64,000 nucleotides of DNA. It comes from Branchiostoma lanceolatum (lineage: Eukaryota; Chordata; Leptocardii; Amphioxiformes; Branchiostomatidae). The position numbers and the translations under genes are program-made. Below are positions 47,391 through 58,437 of this stretch, in pieces. Position 1 is the first letter of the stretch; every line of letters begins with the position of its first letter. Below the pieces are notes generated by a model. It was not told where the DNA came from and did not search any database. It saw only the letters and a list, made by a program, of their open reading frames with translations. Location: positions 11,148,001-11,212,000 of the forward strand of contig NC_089739.1 of NCBI RefSeq assembly GCF_035083965.1. The letters are read 5' to 3'.

Positions 47391-50092
47391 AAAGTTTCCA
47401 AACTCCTCAAGGAAGGTTTGCTATCATTGGTTCAATTCTGCAAACTTTTGTAATCACTTTAGACGCGTCGGCTCTAAACTCATTCAAACAGTAGGCATAA
47501 TTTCTTAGCATTGTTGTCTACGTTTTTGCGAAAACGCCCGAAGCAAAATTGAGACAATAAGTTTAGACAGGTCCAGTCTAACAAGTCTTGCAGTTTGACT
47601 GATGCGAAGAACATAATACTGTAATAATTCACTTTATCTTCACGGTAGCAAACCTTCACGATGTAAGGAAAATTGACAGTTTCACTGAACTTAAAGTTCA
47701 CGGTGGCGGCAAGAGATTTACAGAACGGATGTGTGAAGTTTCATAAATAATAACAACAAATTTTTTCATGGTGATGATAAGTTCATGCATGGTACAGAGG
47801 TGACCGTGAAAACAGTGAAAAATAAAGTTACAGTGAAAGAAACAAGAATTACGTTGATCTATATCTATATCGGCAATACCAGAGGCTGTATTCATGTCAA
47901 AAATTCTGTCTTTTTTTCGTTTTTCATACATATATGTATCAATGTTCCAAAAGGCTAGCTGTAGATACAGTACTTGCTTCTGCAAAAGTTAACCACCCAA
48001 ATGAATATTGGTCTATAATGAGAAAACACAAACCGTGTAAGTATTAACCAGTAGATGAGGCCTCTAGGACTTCATGTGATTGATGGATCGATGGAAGCCT
48101 CTAGGGTTAGTTTTGTGGGCCAGGAACCAACCAATCAGTACAACACACGCATGCTTTCGCTACATTTATGTCAGGCTTAGGAAAAATAATGTTCTGTTTT
48201 CAATCACGGCCCTGAAAATTAAAGAATTAGGGTCGATAGGTAGGAATTCTCTTTTTCTTCATAGCTTTCCAACAATAGTGTTCCAGCATATACAGTTTGA
48301 CTGACTGAAATGCACAGGGACACTGGTAGTTTATTATCATGATATACGTTGTATAGTGTGTGCGTAGCAATAAAGTGAGCAAAGAAGTACGATATTTACC
48401 ACACAATGTTATACCGACTGTTAAAGTAACGTTAATCTGTTAAAGTCGAATATGAAGACCAAGAGGTCTGCTAGAAAATGTGCAGGAGTCGGAAGTCTTC
48501 TTGGAATTTTATCACTAAGATGTCAGGTTGAAAATCTTATGTTATCCTGCCAGTGGTCGACCAACAAAAATCATCCAAAATGGTTGATGCTAGGGTCGGC
48601 CGGGTAACCACTAGAAACACAACATTTTTCTTAGGCCTGTAGAAATCACAGACCATGCAAGAGAAGCCTCTACTATGCTCCAGGGTTATTCTTAATTGGA
48701 TCTAGAACGAACCAATCAGCATAAAGCACGTACGTGTTTGCGACATCTATGTTATCTCAAAGCAGATATGGAGAGGAGGTAAAGTATTAGACGATCTTTT
48801 TCTATACGTTTTTTTTTCTTTGAGATGCTCCCCTGCCTCGCATTAGGGTGTAAAAAAGAACAATCATGAAAATTACAATATTTCTTTATAGTTTCTGCTG
48901 GTTATTATACGCATGTTCCTGGCACAAAAATGGGATGTTCTTTGACTTAATTAGGGAAACTGAATAGAATCATAATCGATGACAAGGCTTGTTAAACTTT
49001 CTCAATTTTGTTTGTTACATTTTATGTGTTGGATTTTTCTGCTTCTTCCGGTCAATTTGAATTCAAACAACAGAATGAAGCAAGTTGTAAAAGCTCATGT
49101 ATGTGTCCAAATGCAACTGAAAGTTGTAAAAGTCGACATGACATGCACGCTCCCTGTCAGGTTACAACCAAACTACATGTACAACTTTTTGCTCAAAGCA
49201 TGAGCACGGACGGTTTATGGGAAATCCAAAACTATTTTTTCAGCACAAAACTGACACAGTGGCTGACGTTGGATAGGGAATTTCGGAACAACTGGTACAT
49301 GTATATATAAGTATTATTTTTAATATAATAATACAGACTTTCCAAACACATTTTTTTTCAACCTTTTAATATTGATAACAAAGTATAATGACTGAAAAGC
49401 GGACATATGATCCAAGGACATTTTTACACTTTTAATTTCTTTTGCGACCTGCTAAAATCATATAACTATAAGTATCCCTGGTATACTCAACCCATAAATG
49501 CACGATTAAAACACAATATCATTCTAAAATGCTCTAGATAAGCTTTTAAACGATAGATAATGATACAACTCCTTTAAAGTTTAATATAAATTATTCACTG
49601 CGATATGATAGAATGAAATCAAGTTGACGAAGTTTTTTTTTTTTTAAGTTGACAGAAAAGTGTGCCCGCTAGCTATAGCAGCCTACCAGCTGGCATAATG
49701 TCAGCGTCCGTAGATAGCACACAAACTTTAATCACAATCAAACGAACTGGTTCGACAGGTAGCTAATGTTTCAAGAAAGGGGGGAAAACCTTTAGATATG
49801 TCAGGGGAAGGGACAATTCATCAAAATATTTCATTTTATCGTTTTCAGAACAAATTGAGACAAATTATGTCGTCAAACCTACAATCAAACTTTGTATTCT
49901 GACAGAACTTACAATCATTTTTATTGGATGCGGTTTCTCCGCTAGCTCTATGGGTGTGAACATTTACTTGTGTATCATCCCTTAGTTGTCTGCTCAACAC
50001 CGTATTCTGTGGACTTAGTGTTAGTCATATTGCTGCTGTAAAAAAAAAATCTAGTTTTCTTTGCCATTCCTGAGCGGATTTTGTGTCTTGCC
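47391..50092. other. Intergenic region between two divergent genes
   Basis: Contains an inverted copy of the 29.4-kb foldback element (about 47615-47850) and two modules with CCAATCAG followed by GCACG-type sequence (48131 and 48712), resembling those at 51921, 52218 and 54283. The rolling stone-like gene should start in this interval. No exon seen other than at 50093. Confidence 0.45.
47615..47850. mobile_element. Inverted copy of the 29.4-kb element
   Basis: 'taataattcactttatcttcacggtagcaa' and 'gttcacggtggcggcaag' are the complement of text at 29585-29660. Confidence 0.6.
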
Positions 50093-50167
50093 ATGGTCAT
50101 AGAAGAGTTTGAGACGTCAAACGTTTTCCTGAGACACCCGGATAGAAGAGTGTTCTATTCGTCAGCA
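50093..50167 (+). CDS. Rolling stone-like gene, first coding exon A
   Basis: ATG at 50093 in a strong context (GCCATGG); donor GCA|GTAAGT at 50167. It encodes 25 residues (MVIEEFETSNVFLRHPDRRV, then FYSSA) that join in phase 0 to WSQRFL in the exon at 55947. Rolling stone proteins have a similar short N-terminus ending in a Ser/Trp-containing motif just before the first membrane span. No other supported exon lies between. Confidence 0.75.
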
Positions 50168-53100
50168 GTAAGTATAGTTTTACATACTGTTTATCCAAGA
50201 TGTAGTTGTCTAACTTTTTGGGTGGGGATGTGCATACGTGTATATACATGTGTTATCACTTGTATGCCCAAACCAAAATGGCATACTAGTAAATTAACCT
50301 TTTTTTCACTTTTGTTGCCTGTTGCACAGTTTTATTGTACAATCGTGGTGTATAAATGTATATTTAGAAACACCCAAAACCTTAAAAAATCCAATTTTTA
50401 TAAAGATCTCGGCGTTTATGAAAACGTAGTTGTTGTATTTGTTTTTGCTAAGTACGTAAAATCCACACAAGGTGGATTTTAATGCACTTCTCAGCTCTCT
50501 ATTGTTAGCGATAATTGTTCACTACCTGAACGTTTGCAACAGTGGAAAACCTTGGACTGTTCACGTGTCCTTTTGTCCCTTCGCGTGTCGACCCTTTTGG
50601 CACCTGGGACAAGTTGGCCCCTAGCCATTCATGACAACTAGCCATTCAGGACAAGTCGATCGGCACGTGCACCAAGTTTGAAGGACAAGTCGGCACCACG
50701 CTTATGCTAGAGCAAGGAGGTTATATATATTATCTATATAACCTCCTTGGCTAGAGTCACCTTTCCAATCCGGGGCCCGGCCGGGCAGTCTTTGAAAACG
50801 AAAGAAATGATATGAAAGTAAGAAATGATTTTAAGAAAATGATAAGAAAGTCAACAAAATAACAAAAAGTACCAAAAAGTATATAAGAGCATAGCTAGTG
50901 CATATCATTGATATACACTTTGATTTTTCGTTTCCGCATACAGCCCGGCCGGGCCCCGGTGGGAAAATGTGACCCTATGATTACTCGACAAATGATGAGT
51001 GTATTTGGGGCTGGAAGAATGACAATTTTATCGACTTCACAGTTGTCCCAGATGCCGAGTTGTCCTGATACACGTTTGTGTGCACGGGTTTCCAAGCTTG
51101 GAGACGCCGGGACAGGCAGCCCGTGAAAACTAATGCATACGGTAAGGACACAACAACGTATCCAAGCTTGGAAACTCGTGGAAATCTGTGTTTTTAGTGC
51201 AGTGCGTGTGACAAATAAACTCGTAGTACAGCACAGTCCTCATATTGGATAAGAAATGCACAGAAAATGAACTGTAAATTACATGTTTCGGTAGTAACAT
51301 GTATCAACCAAAGGTCAATGTGTTAAAAGATTCGAAATTCACTCATGTATAGAAATATTGTGGATAGCAACGATTCATCGCCCACAGCGGAGCTATACAA
51401 AATGACTTGAACGTGACAGGTTGTTTGCTACACATAAATTTAATACTAGTACTAAGAATTACAACATCATAACCCATGTGGTATGTCCTTATAGCAAAAC
51501 TGGTAGTATTCTCAAAGTTGAGCTCCTGGTTGCAATTAGTAGCTAACTGGGAGACCCCGATTGAATTTTGAGACAGGACATCTCGGTTGCATGGGGCTGC
51601 TCTTTCGGAAGAGGAGTAAATTGGGGGTCCCGTGTTAGAGAGGGTGTAAAAGATACACCCTGCTGCTGAAACAGCAAGGGAACATGTTGACTTTAATTGG
51701 TGCCACTATACGGGTCGAACGAGCGAACGATCATCGTCGTGCAAAGTCATGTGTAGCAAAAAATTACCGGGTGTATTTGAAGCTGATGTGTTACACTTAA
51801 GGCAGTTATATACCTTATATAATACATATGGTCGAAATAATACATAGTTCGGGATAGCATCCGGGCTTTAATCATAGATACATTTGCACTATATATTTAT
51901 TTCCTTTGTCCCCTAACGGACCAATCAGTAAAAAGCACGTGTATCCTGGATTCGTCCGCAGGCATTTGTACAGACAAGGAAGTCATAGGGTCAAACTAAC
52001 CATTAGGATCATGACGGATTTCAATACCCCAACACATGCATCAAAACGACTTGAGTAAGATAAGTTACCGCGTGTATTAGAAGCTGATGTGTTACACTTA
52101 AACGCAGTTATATCCCTTATATAATACAGATGGTCGAAATAATACATAGTTCGGGATCCGGGCTTTAATCATAGATACATTTGCACTATATATTTATTTC
52201 CTTTGTCCCCTAACGGACCAATCAGTAAAAAGCACGTGTATCCTGGATTTGTCCGCAGGCATTTGTACAGACAAGGAAGTCATAGGGTCAAACTAACCAT
52301 TAGGATCATGACGGATACCAGTACTACAATAAAACTTTGTATTCTGACAGAGCTTACGATCATTTTTGTTCGATGCGGTTTCTCCGCTAGCTCTATGCGT
52401 GTGAACGTTTACTTGCGCATCATCCCTTATTATACTTGTCTGCTCAACAGCGTATTCTGTGGACTTAGTGTTAGTCATATTGCTGCTGTAAGAATATTCT
52501 AGTTTTCTTTGCCATTCCTGAGCGGATTTTGTGTCTTGCCATGATCATAGAAGAGTTTGAGACGTCAAACGTTTTTCTGAGACACCCGGATAGAAGAGTG
52601 TTTTATTCGTCAGCAGTAAGTATAGCATTACATACTGTTTATCCAAGACGTAGTTGTCTAACGTTTTGGGTGGGGATGTGCATACGTGTCTATACATGTG
52701 TTATCACTTGCATGTCCAAACCAAAATGGCACTACTAGTAAATTAACCTCTTTTTTCACTTTTGTTGTCTGTTGCACAATTTTATTGTACAATTGTGGTG
52801 TATGAACGTATATTTAGAAACACCCAAAATCTTGCAAAGACCAACTTTGTTAGAGATCTCAGCGTTTATGAAAGCGTAGTTGTTGTATTAGTTTTTGCTA
52901 CGTACGTAAAATCCGCACAAGGTGGATTTTAATGCACTTTTCAGCTCTCTATTGTTAGCGATAATTGTTCACTACACTGAGCGTTTGCAACAGTGGAAAA
53001 CCTTGGACTGTTCACGTGTCCTTTTGTCCCTTCGCGTGTCCTTTTGGCACCTGGCACAACTTGGCCATTCAGGACAGCTCGCCCCCTAGCCATTCAGGAC

Positions 53101-56100
53101 AAGTTTGAAGGACAAGTCGGCACCATGCTTATGCTAGGGTCACAATTCCAATCCGGGGCCCGGCCGGGCAGTCTTGGCCGGATGGGGAACGAAAGATATG
53201 ATATGAAAGTAAAAAAAGATACCAAACGTACCAAAAAGTATATAAGAGCATAGCTAGTGCATATTATTGATATACACTTTGATTTTTCGTTTCTGCCGGG
53301 CCCCGGTCGGAAAATGTGACCATAGCATTTCTCGACACATGATAAGCGTATTTGGGGCTGGAAGAATGACAATTTTACCGACCTGACAATTGTCCCAGGT
53401 GCCGAGTTGCCCTGATATACCCTTTTGTGTGGACGGGTTTCCAAGCTTGGAGAAGCGGGGACAGGCAGTCAAAGGAAACCCCTGTATACGGCTAGGACAC
53501 ATCAACGTATCCAAGCTTGGAAACTCGTGGAAATCTAGGTTTTTGTGCAATGTGCGTAATAAATAAACTCGTAGTACAGCACAGTCCTCATATTGGATAA
53601 GAAATGCACAGAAAATCAACTGTAAATTACATGTTTCGGTAGCACAGTCAATGTGCTAAAAGATTCGAAATTCACTCATGTATAGAAATATTGTGGATAG
53701 CAACGATTCATCGCACACAGCGGAGCTATACAAAATGACTTGAACGTGGCAGGTTGTTTGCTGCACACTTAATACTAAGAATTACAACATCATAACCCTC
53801 ATGTCCTTATAGCACAACTGGTAGTAATCTCAAAGTTGAGCTCCTGGTTCAAGTTAGTTGCTTACTGGGAGACTCGGGTTCAATCCTGGGTCAGGACAAC
53901 TCGGATGGGACTGCATCCGTTTTTCAAAGGGGACACAAAATGGGGGTCCCGCCAGTTTTCGAGGAAGTGCATTGAGCACGTTAAAGTGTAAGGGCTAAAA
54001 ACCTCTTCCTATAGAAATACACGCTGCTACTGAAACAGCAAGGAAACTTGTTGTCACTAGACACTATACAATTAAGGGTCGGAACGAACGGATGATTGAA
54101 CGAGCAACGTCATACAAAACTATGTATAGCAAACCGCTACCGCTTGTCTTTGAAGCTGATGTGTTACAGTTATATCCCTTATATAATACAAATGGTCGAA
54201 TTAACACACAGATCGGGAGGGCATCCGCGCTTTAATCATAAATGCATATGTACTATATATAGTTCCTTTGTCCCCTAACGGACCAATCAGCAAGAAGCAC
54301 ATGTACCATAAATGTGTCCGCAGGCATTGGTACAGACAAGGAGGTCATAGGGTCAAACTAACCATTAAATCATGACGGCTACCAATACCCCAATGCACAC
54401 ATGCATCAAAACGACCTGAGGAAGATTTTTGAAATAACGGAAAAAAGTTTCACATTGCGGCCATCTGAATCATTAGATGAGAATTGTAAAGGAAATTGAA
54501 TCTTTATTTGCTAGGTGGGGTGTCCCTGTGGTGTAGTTGTCTGCGCTTCTGTTATTACTTACCACATCTGGTTCTGATTACATGGAACCAGAAGGCGAGT
54601 TCAACTCCCGGCCCGAGTTCAACTCCCGGGCAGGACACCTCTGGACAAGAGGCGCATTGAGTCATACCAAGGACTATAAAAATGGTACATACTTCTGAAA
54701 CAGTGTGGAAGTTAAACACACTCCGCTACCAGTGGACTAGCCCCCTGCTGCAGTGATTGCACCACAGTGTGGCCCAGGGCTATGAAACGGGGATGGGCAC
54801 CGCCCATCGGTTTTTCTAAACCGGTCTTATCAACGAGATTTCCCATTTTCTGTGTGTGTGTGTGGGGGGGGGGGATTCAACCTGCTATTAGCAAATCAGA
54901 GAATCGCCTGAATATTTTCTTTGGTTAAAGCCGATTCTCTGAAAGGAATGACAGTTGGTTAGGGGCAGCGCCCAAAAATGTGGGACCCTCACTGGTTTGT
55001 AGCGTAGCCTCCTCAACGTGCATCGTATAGGCTGCGGACGACGTCCTGCGTATACGTAGAAGGCATATGCATGTCTTAAATGTCATGGGTAGTATTTGTA
55101 TGAATATGTGGCTCGTTTCCTAACGAAGTTCAACAATGAAGAAAGGCTGCAACCACGACGATGTTAGCCTCCGTTGCAGACTCCTTCCGGCTGTTTTCAT
55201 TTCCTAAGCTCCAGTTTTACTATTTCATTTTTTCTTGTTGTTGTCCTTCCCGGTCAGAAAAAAAAATCTAATATTATAAAAAACAATAACTGGAAAAAGA
55301 AAACAGCCGGGAGGAGTCTGCATCGGAGGCTAGACAATGTAGATATGTACTAATCAGACGTCGGCGTTTGTTTTCTTTACCTTTTACTGGACAACATCAG
55401 GCAAGCCTTTTTACCATTCACTTTATAAGGTAATGTAGTTGTCAAAGGGTAATACCAAGTATGGTAAAGCATGTACAAAAGCTGCCAAACTTGGGCATTT
55501 TGGCGACGCCTTAGGGGTGGAGCCTTTATTGATACTGGTAGTGGTAGTAACGGTAAAGGTAGGTAAAGGTAAAGAGAGCCGTATAGCCTTTTTCAGGCCG
55601 TAGGACTTGAGGCCTTGGGTTGTTATCCTTTGTGTCAAGGGAAGGGAATTGGAAGGTGGAGCCTGATTATAACCCTCTCCTTCCACTGCCTTTTACATCC
55701 CCAACCGAAGTCAGGGACCCATTTCACACCTGGGTGGAGTTAGGAAAGGCGCGTAAAGTGCCTTTTCCAAGGGCACAGCGTCTAGCCAATGTCGCCAGGA
55801 ATCCAACCCGTGACTTCTAGATCTATTGTCCACTAGCCTACATCTAGTAGTAAGTTAAAACTTTAAAGGTCAAAAACTTCATTCATTTCATTCATTCAAT
55901 TTGGTCGTCTGTGTAACACTTGACTTTGTTTTTTACATTTCTGCAGTGGTCTCAAAGATTCCTGGTCCCATTTCTGGCCTACCGTGTAGCCATGGCTCTC
56001 TTCACCCTCTTCATTCTGATCTATTCCTTTGGAGACTACATCGTAACCGGCTACGGAGCGGCTTGGTTCTTCATTTACGCTACGAACTGGACACTTTTGA

Positions 56101-56843
56101 TCCAGACGATTTATTACAATATGGCCGCTGTGGTTACTGCGCTCGCGTGTTGTAATATAGGAACCCGTCTAGAAATCACTAACAGCAGAAGAGTACAAAC
56201 GACGTCTCGGAGAACACGACTCGAAAGTCTTTTATCAGGAGAGAACGGAAACTTAGCAGACGCAGAGTCTGATAGTGAAGACACTGAAGAAGAAAACCAG
56301 ACGGTAGAAGTGTCTGAAGCGCCACCTGACGATCTCTGTTGGTATCACAAGACGATGTGGGTGCTGTACAACGTCATGGCGCCGATAGCTCTCATGATCA
56401 CGTTCTCGCGAAGTCTCGCGATGGGACTGAACATGTCGTTCGAATGGGCTCGCTCCGGCCTTGACCCACTGACCGACATCCTACACCACTTCTGCAACGG
56501 TGCGATCGTTGTGGTCGACATTTTTGTCAGCGCAACGCCGACCCGAATCCTACACGTGATACACCCCATTGCCTACAGCTGTATCTACAACGTGTTCCTC
56601 GTTGTTTATTGGGTATCAGGTGGCTGGGGCATCACGGGAAAACGTTGGGTCTACCCGGTCGTGGACTACTCGGACGATAATTGGCGCGCTTCGGCAATCT
56701 TCGTGTTTGCCGGTTTGTTCGTGGTGTTGCCGGTGTTCCACCTGTTGGTGTTCGGACTGTACAAGCTCAGGTGCGCCATCGTGCGGTGCGTTGTTGGAAC
56801 TACAACTGAGTCGCCAGAACGGACAAGGTTGCTTTCCGAGTGA
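50093..56843 (+). CDS. Rolling stone-like multipass membrane protein, two alternative first exons
   Basis: Member of the rolling stone (rost) family of multipass membrane proteins. Drosophila rolling stone is required for myoblast fusion; the biochemical activity is unknown. The spliced gene is exon A (50093-50167) or exon B (52541-52615) joined to 55947-56843, giving 323 residues either way. Visible are several hydrophobic spans (around YRVAMALFTLFILIYSF; TLLIQTIYYNMAAVVTALAC; MWVLYNVMAPIALMITFS; ILHVIHPIAYSCIYNVFLVV; ASAIFVFAGLFVVLPVFHLL), an acidic Ser/Asp/Glu-rich loop after the second span, and the family block FVSATPTRILHVIHP. Between first exons and last exon lie SINE copies and an unrecognised ~1 kb. 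The promoter is unclear. Family assignment rests on remembered patterns and not on a search. Confidence 0.8.
50713..50749. mobile_element. 37-bp palindromic insertion with 7-bp target duplication
   Basis: CAAGGAGGTTATATA at the left and its exact complement at the right surround 7 bp. GCTAGAG flanks it on both sides (50706-50712 and 50750-50756). In copy B of the duplication the same place reads 'atgctagggtcac' with no insertion, so the empty site is visible. Confidence 0.8.
51494..51690 (+). mobile_element. tRNA-derived SINE copy (family C), in duplication A
   Basis: 'agcaaaactggtagtattctc' (A-box-like) and a decayed B-box region ('gaccccgattgaatttt') are followed by a tail with 'tgctgctgaaacagcaagg'. 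The paralogue at 53810-54055 is better preserved. Confidence 0.55.
51765..52050 (+). promoter_or_regulatory. CCAAT/E-box module, copy 1
   Basis: Includes 'gaagctgatgtgttaca', 'ttatataatacatatggtcg', CCAATCAG (CCAAT at 51921) and CACGTG (51936). Closely repeated at 52068-52325 and 54137-54420. The repetition is certain; promoter function is inference. Confidence 0.45.
52068..52325 (+). promoter_or_regulatory. CCAAT/E-box module, copy 2, just upstream of exon B
   Basis: Nearly the same as 51765-52050, ~303 bp downstream: CCAAT at 52218 and CACGTG at 52233. It lies ~220 bp before the ATG of first exon B, which makes it the best promoter candidate for that start. Confidence 0.45.
52541..52615 (+). 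CDS. Rolling stone-like gene, first coding exon B
   Basis: ATG at 52541; donor GCA|GTAAGT at 52615. It encodes MIIEEFETSNVFLRHPDRRV, then FYSSA, differing from exon A only at residue 2 (Ile for Val). The start context is GCCATGA, weaker at +4 than exon A. Either exon joins the common exon in phase. Confidence 0.7.
53810..54055 (+). mobile_element. tRNA-derived SINE copy (family C), in duplication B
   Basis: 'agcacaactggtagtaatct' is the A-box region and GGGTTCAATCCTGGG the B-box. The tail includes 'gcattgagcacgttaaagtg' and 'ctgctactgaaacagcaagg'. Confidence 0.6.
54137..54420 (+). promoter_or_regulatory. CCAAT module, copy 3, not followed by an exon copy
   Basis: Repeats the 51765 and 52068 modules (CCAAT at 54283), but the E-box has decayed to CACATG. 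No first-exon copy follows before 55.9 kb. Confidence 0.4.
54520..54815 (+). mobile_element. tRNA-derived SINE copy (family B)
   Basis: Head 'tgtggtgtagttgtctgcgc' and B-box-like GAGTTCAACTCCCGG (the block is duplicated). The tail has 'ccagtggactagccccctgc' and 'gatgggcaccgccc', as at 33395 and 28139. Confidence 0.65.
54816..55946 (+). other. Intron before the last rolling stone-like exon
   Basis: A GT/G-rich run lies at 54852-54873. Imperfect inverted segments at 55160-55210 and 55300-55335 ('gcagactccttccggctgttttc' type) surround ~100 bp. A tRNA-like fragment ('aggaatccaacccgtgactt') sits at about 55790-55820. No exon recognised. Confidence 0.5.
55947..56843 (+). CDS. Rolling stone-like gene, last exon (all membrane spans)
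   Basis: The acceptor TTTCTGCAG lies before 55947 and the stop is at 56841-56843. It encodes 298 residues: two N-terminal hydrophobic spans, an acidic loop (LADAESDSEDTEEE), then further spans including WYHKTMWVLYNVMAP, VVVDIFVSATPTRILHVIHP and YWVSGG..G..WVYPVVDYSD, as in rolling stone proteins. It is clearly coding and GC-richer than its surroundings. The tail ends ERTRLLSE, with a dileucine-type motif. Confidence 0.88.
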   Translation, partial: WSQRFLVPFLAYRVAMALFTLFILIYSFGDYIVTGYGAAWFFIYATNWTLLIQTIYYNMAAVVTALACCNIGTRLEITNSRRVQTTSRRTRLESLLSGENGNLADAESDSEDTEEENQTVEVSEAPPDDLCWYHKTMWVLYNVMAPIALMITFSRSLAMGLNMSFEWARSGLDPLTDILHHFCNGAIVVVDIFVSATPTRILHVIHPIAYSCIYNVFLVVYWVSGGWGITGKRWVYPVVDYSDDNWRASAIFVFAGLFVVLPVFHLLVFGLYKLRCAIVRCVVGTTTESPERTRLLSE

Positions 56844-58217
56844 CAGACTTCAAAATAAGATTAACAAAAATGTTTTGCAATGAAACAGTAACAGTGTTGT
56901 GTTTTTAACAGGGTAAAGCTAACATATAAAAGATATGGCCATTGCTGTGGAAAAAAGTCTAAGCCATATGCACATGTACATATCAGTGACATTGGGATCT
57001 AACTAAAGCAAAGCAAGTATTATATTTGGACATTTGAATGTAACGTATATTCAGAAACTAACGATATCTCAGGTAATACTTCTCATATTAAGGGTAAAAT
57101 GATAAAGGTAGTAAAGGAAGATATGAAAATAAATGTCTCCGCCCCTTTGTCGTCGCCAAAATAAACGCAATGAAACTTTGCTTAGACCGGGTGAGGTGGT
57201 TACAGCATCGTCTGTAATGAAATTATCATCCGGACAAAGGAATTTCGTCCGAATACCTGTTAAGGTTTATAGTACTTTTATCATGTTTCAAAAAAAACTA
57301 TCATAGTGGGTGATAAAAGTCAGTGTCAGATGGCAGTAAGGTAGTGTAAAATCTGTGCTTTTGTGTAAAAGGTAGCAGATATTTATTTGTTACACCGTTG
57401 TTCAAGAGTGGCGAAAACAGTATCAAAAGATGAGATGGGGACAAATAAGCATTTATTCGAACGATAGGATTCAGACATACATTCAGAGTAATATTAAAGA
57501 GCTCAATCACTGAAGATATACAGTGTTTTTACCTACTGAGATGGTCAAGTGCTGGCCGCCATGTTGGCGTCCTTCATTTGCATTTCAATACATGTAACCG
57601 TATATAGGTCAAGCATACAATGGCTTTTTAAATCCTCATACGCAAGTTTTATGTATCCTGTGAGTGTACTTTATGTGGAAATTACTTGAAATAAAGAAAA
57701 AAGAAACAAACGCCACAAAGTTCATTCTTAGCTTTCTCCATCTTAATCTAGGTTCCGACCTGAATTTTCAATTGACTTCCAAACAAAATTGCTTCACAAT
57801 TTGTTTCACAAGAATCCATATCACCATATTAACTACAAAGAGTCCACACATCCCACCATTGTATAATTTCTAATCAATTGTTAGTATTGTATGGAGATAC
57901 ATTATCCATAGCCATTGACCCTTACTTCTTGAATTCCCATAGTAACTGCCATGATATCCCCAATAATCAAATTTTAACTATAGATACTTAATGTTTTCGA
58001 AATACCTTTGTGGACAGTTATGTTGCATGCTTCTTATTTGATGTCGTATCACGTGATTTTCGAAGTTTTATGGTCCCTCTGTCGTCGAAATTTGGACACA
58101 GTGTTTTTAATTCGATTACGAATCCTTTTACCAGTACTTTTTAACATTTGAGTATATTCAAACCTCTGTGTTTTTAGAACGTATATTTTGCCTGCATGTA
58201 CAATGGCTTAGGCCCCG
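56844..58217. other. Convergent 3' region between rolling stone-like and oxidase genes
   Basis: AT-rich, no gene recognised. Minus-strand AATAAA possibilities lie at about 57381 and 57449 for the oxidase transcript. A shared repeat motif 'aaatgtctccgcccctttgtc' at 57130 resembles 'aatgcctccgcccctgagtg' at 33766. Confidence 0.4.
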
Positions 58218-58372
58218 TGATGTTACAAAGCGAAGTCCTGACGTCACAGAGGGAAGTCATGACGTCAAAGAGGGAGGTCATGACGTCAAAGAGGGAAGTC
58301 ATGACGTCAAAGAGGGAAGTCATGACGTCAAAGAGGGAAGTCATGATGTCATACAGTGAAGTTTTGATGTCA
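58218..58372. repeat. 21-bp array of CRE palindromes at the oxidase stop codon
   Basis: Eight units of 21 bp. The palindrome TGACGTCA is exact at 58239, 58260, 58281, 58302 and 58323; the flanking units carry TGATGTTA (58218) and TGATGTCA (58344, 58365). The last unit overlaps the TGA stop of the minus-strand oxidase gene (58372-58370), so the array is the start of its 3' UTR. Confidence 0.92.
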
Positions 58373-58437
58373 CATGGTGAAGCTGGAAGAATCCACCAGG
58401 CAGTGTTGATGACAGGCTTCCACGGTTGCTGGACCGT
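58370..58437 (-). CDS. Oxidase last exon
   Basis: The acceptor ATGCAG lies before 58437. It encodes GPATVEACHQHCLVDSSSF, then TM and the TGA stop, corresponding to the SPATPEKI.. C-terminal helix of the family. It joins in phase to the exon ending at 58980. Confidence 0.85.

Larger units (their letters stand above)
49886..52060 (+). repeat. Segmental duplication, copy A (with first exon A)
   Basis: About 2.2 kb matching 52326-54425 through the first exon, intron text ('tggggatgtgcatacgtgt', 'cccggccgggcagtctt', 'tccaagcttgg'), an internal SINE and the end block 'acatgcatcaaaacgac'. The copies differ by scattered substitutions and short indels. Confidence 0.9.
52326..54425 (+). repeat. Segmental duplication, copy B (with first exon B)
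   Basis: Collinear with 49886-52060. The offset between first-exon ATGs is 2448 bp. Copy B lacks the 37-bp palindromic insertion and has a better-preserved SINE. Confidence 0.9.

Noticed and set aside
50168..50482. Read-through of first exon A into a 133-codon frame
   Set aside because: The consensus donor GTAAGT at 50168 and phase-0 joining to the exon at 55947 explain the data better; the downstream frame has no recognisable family.
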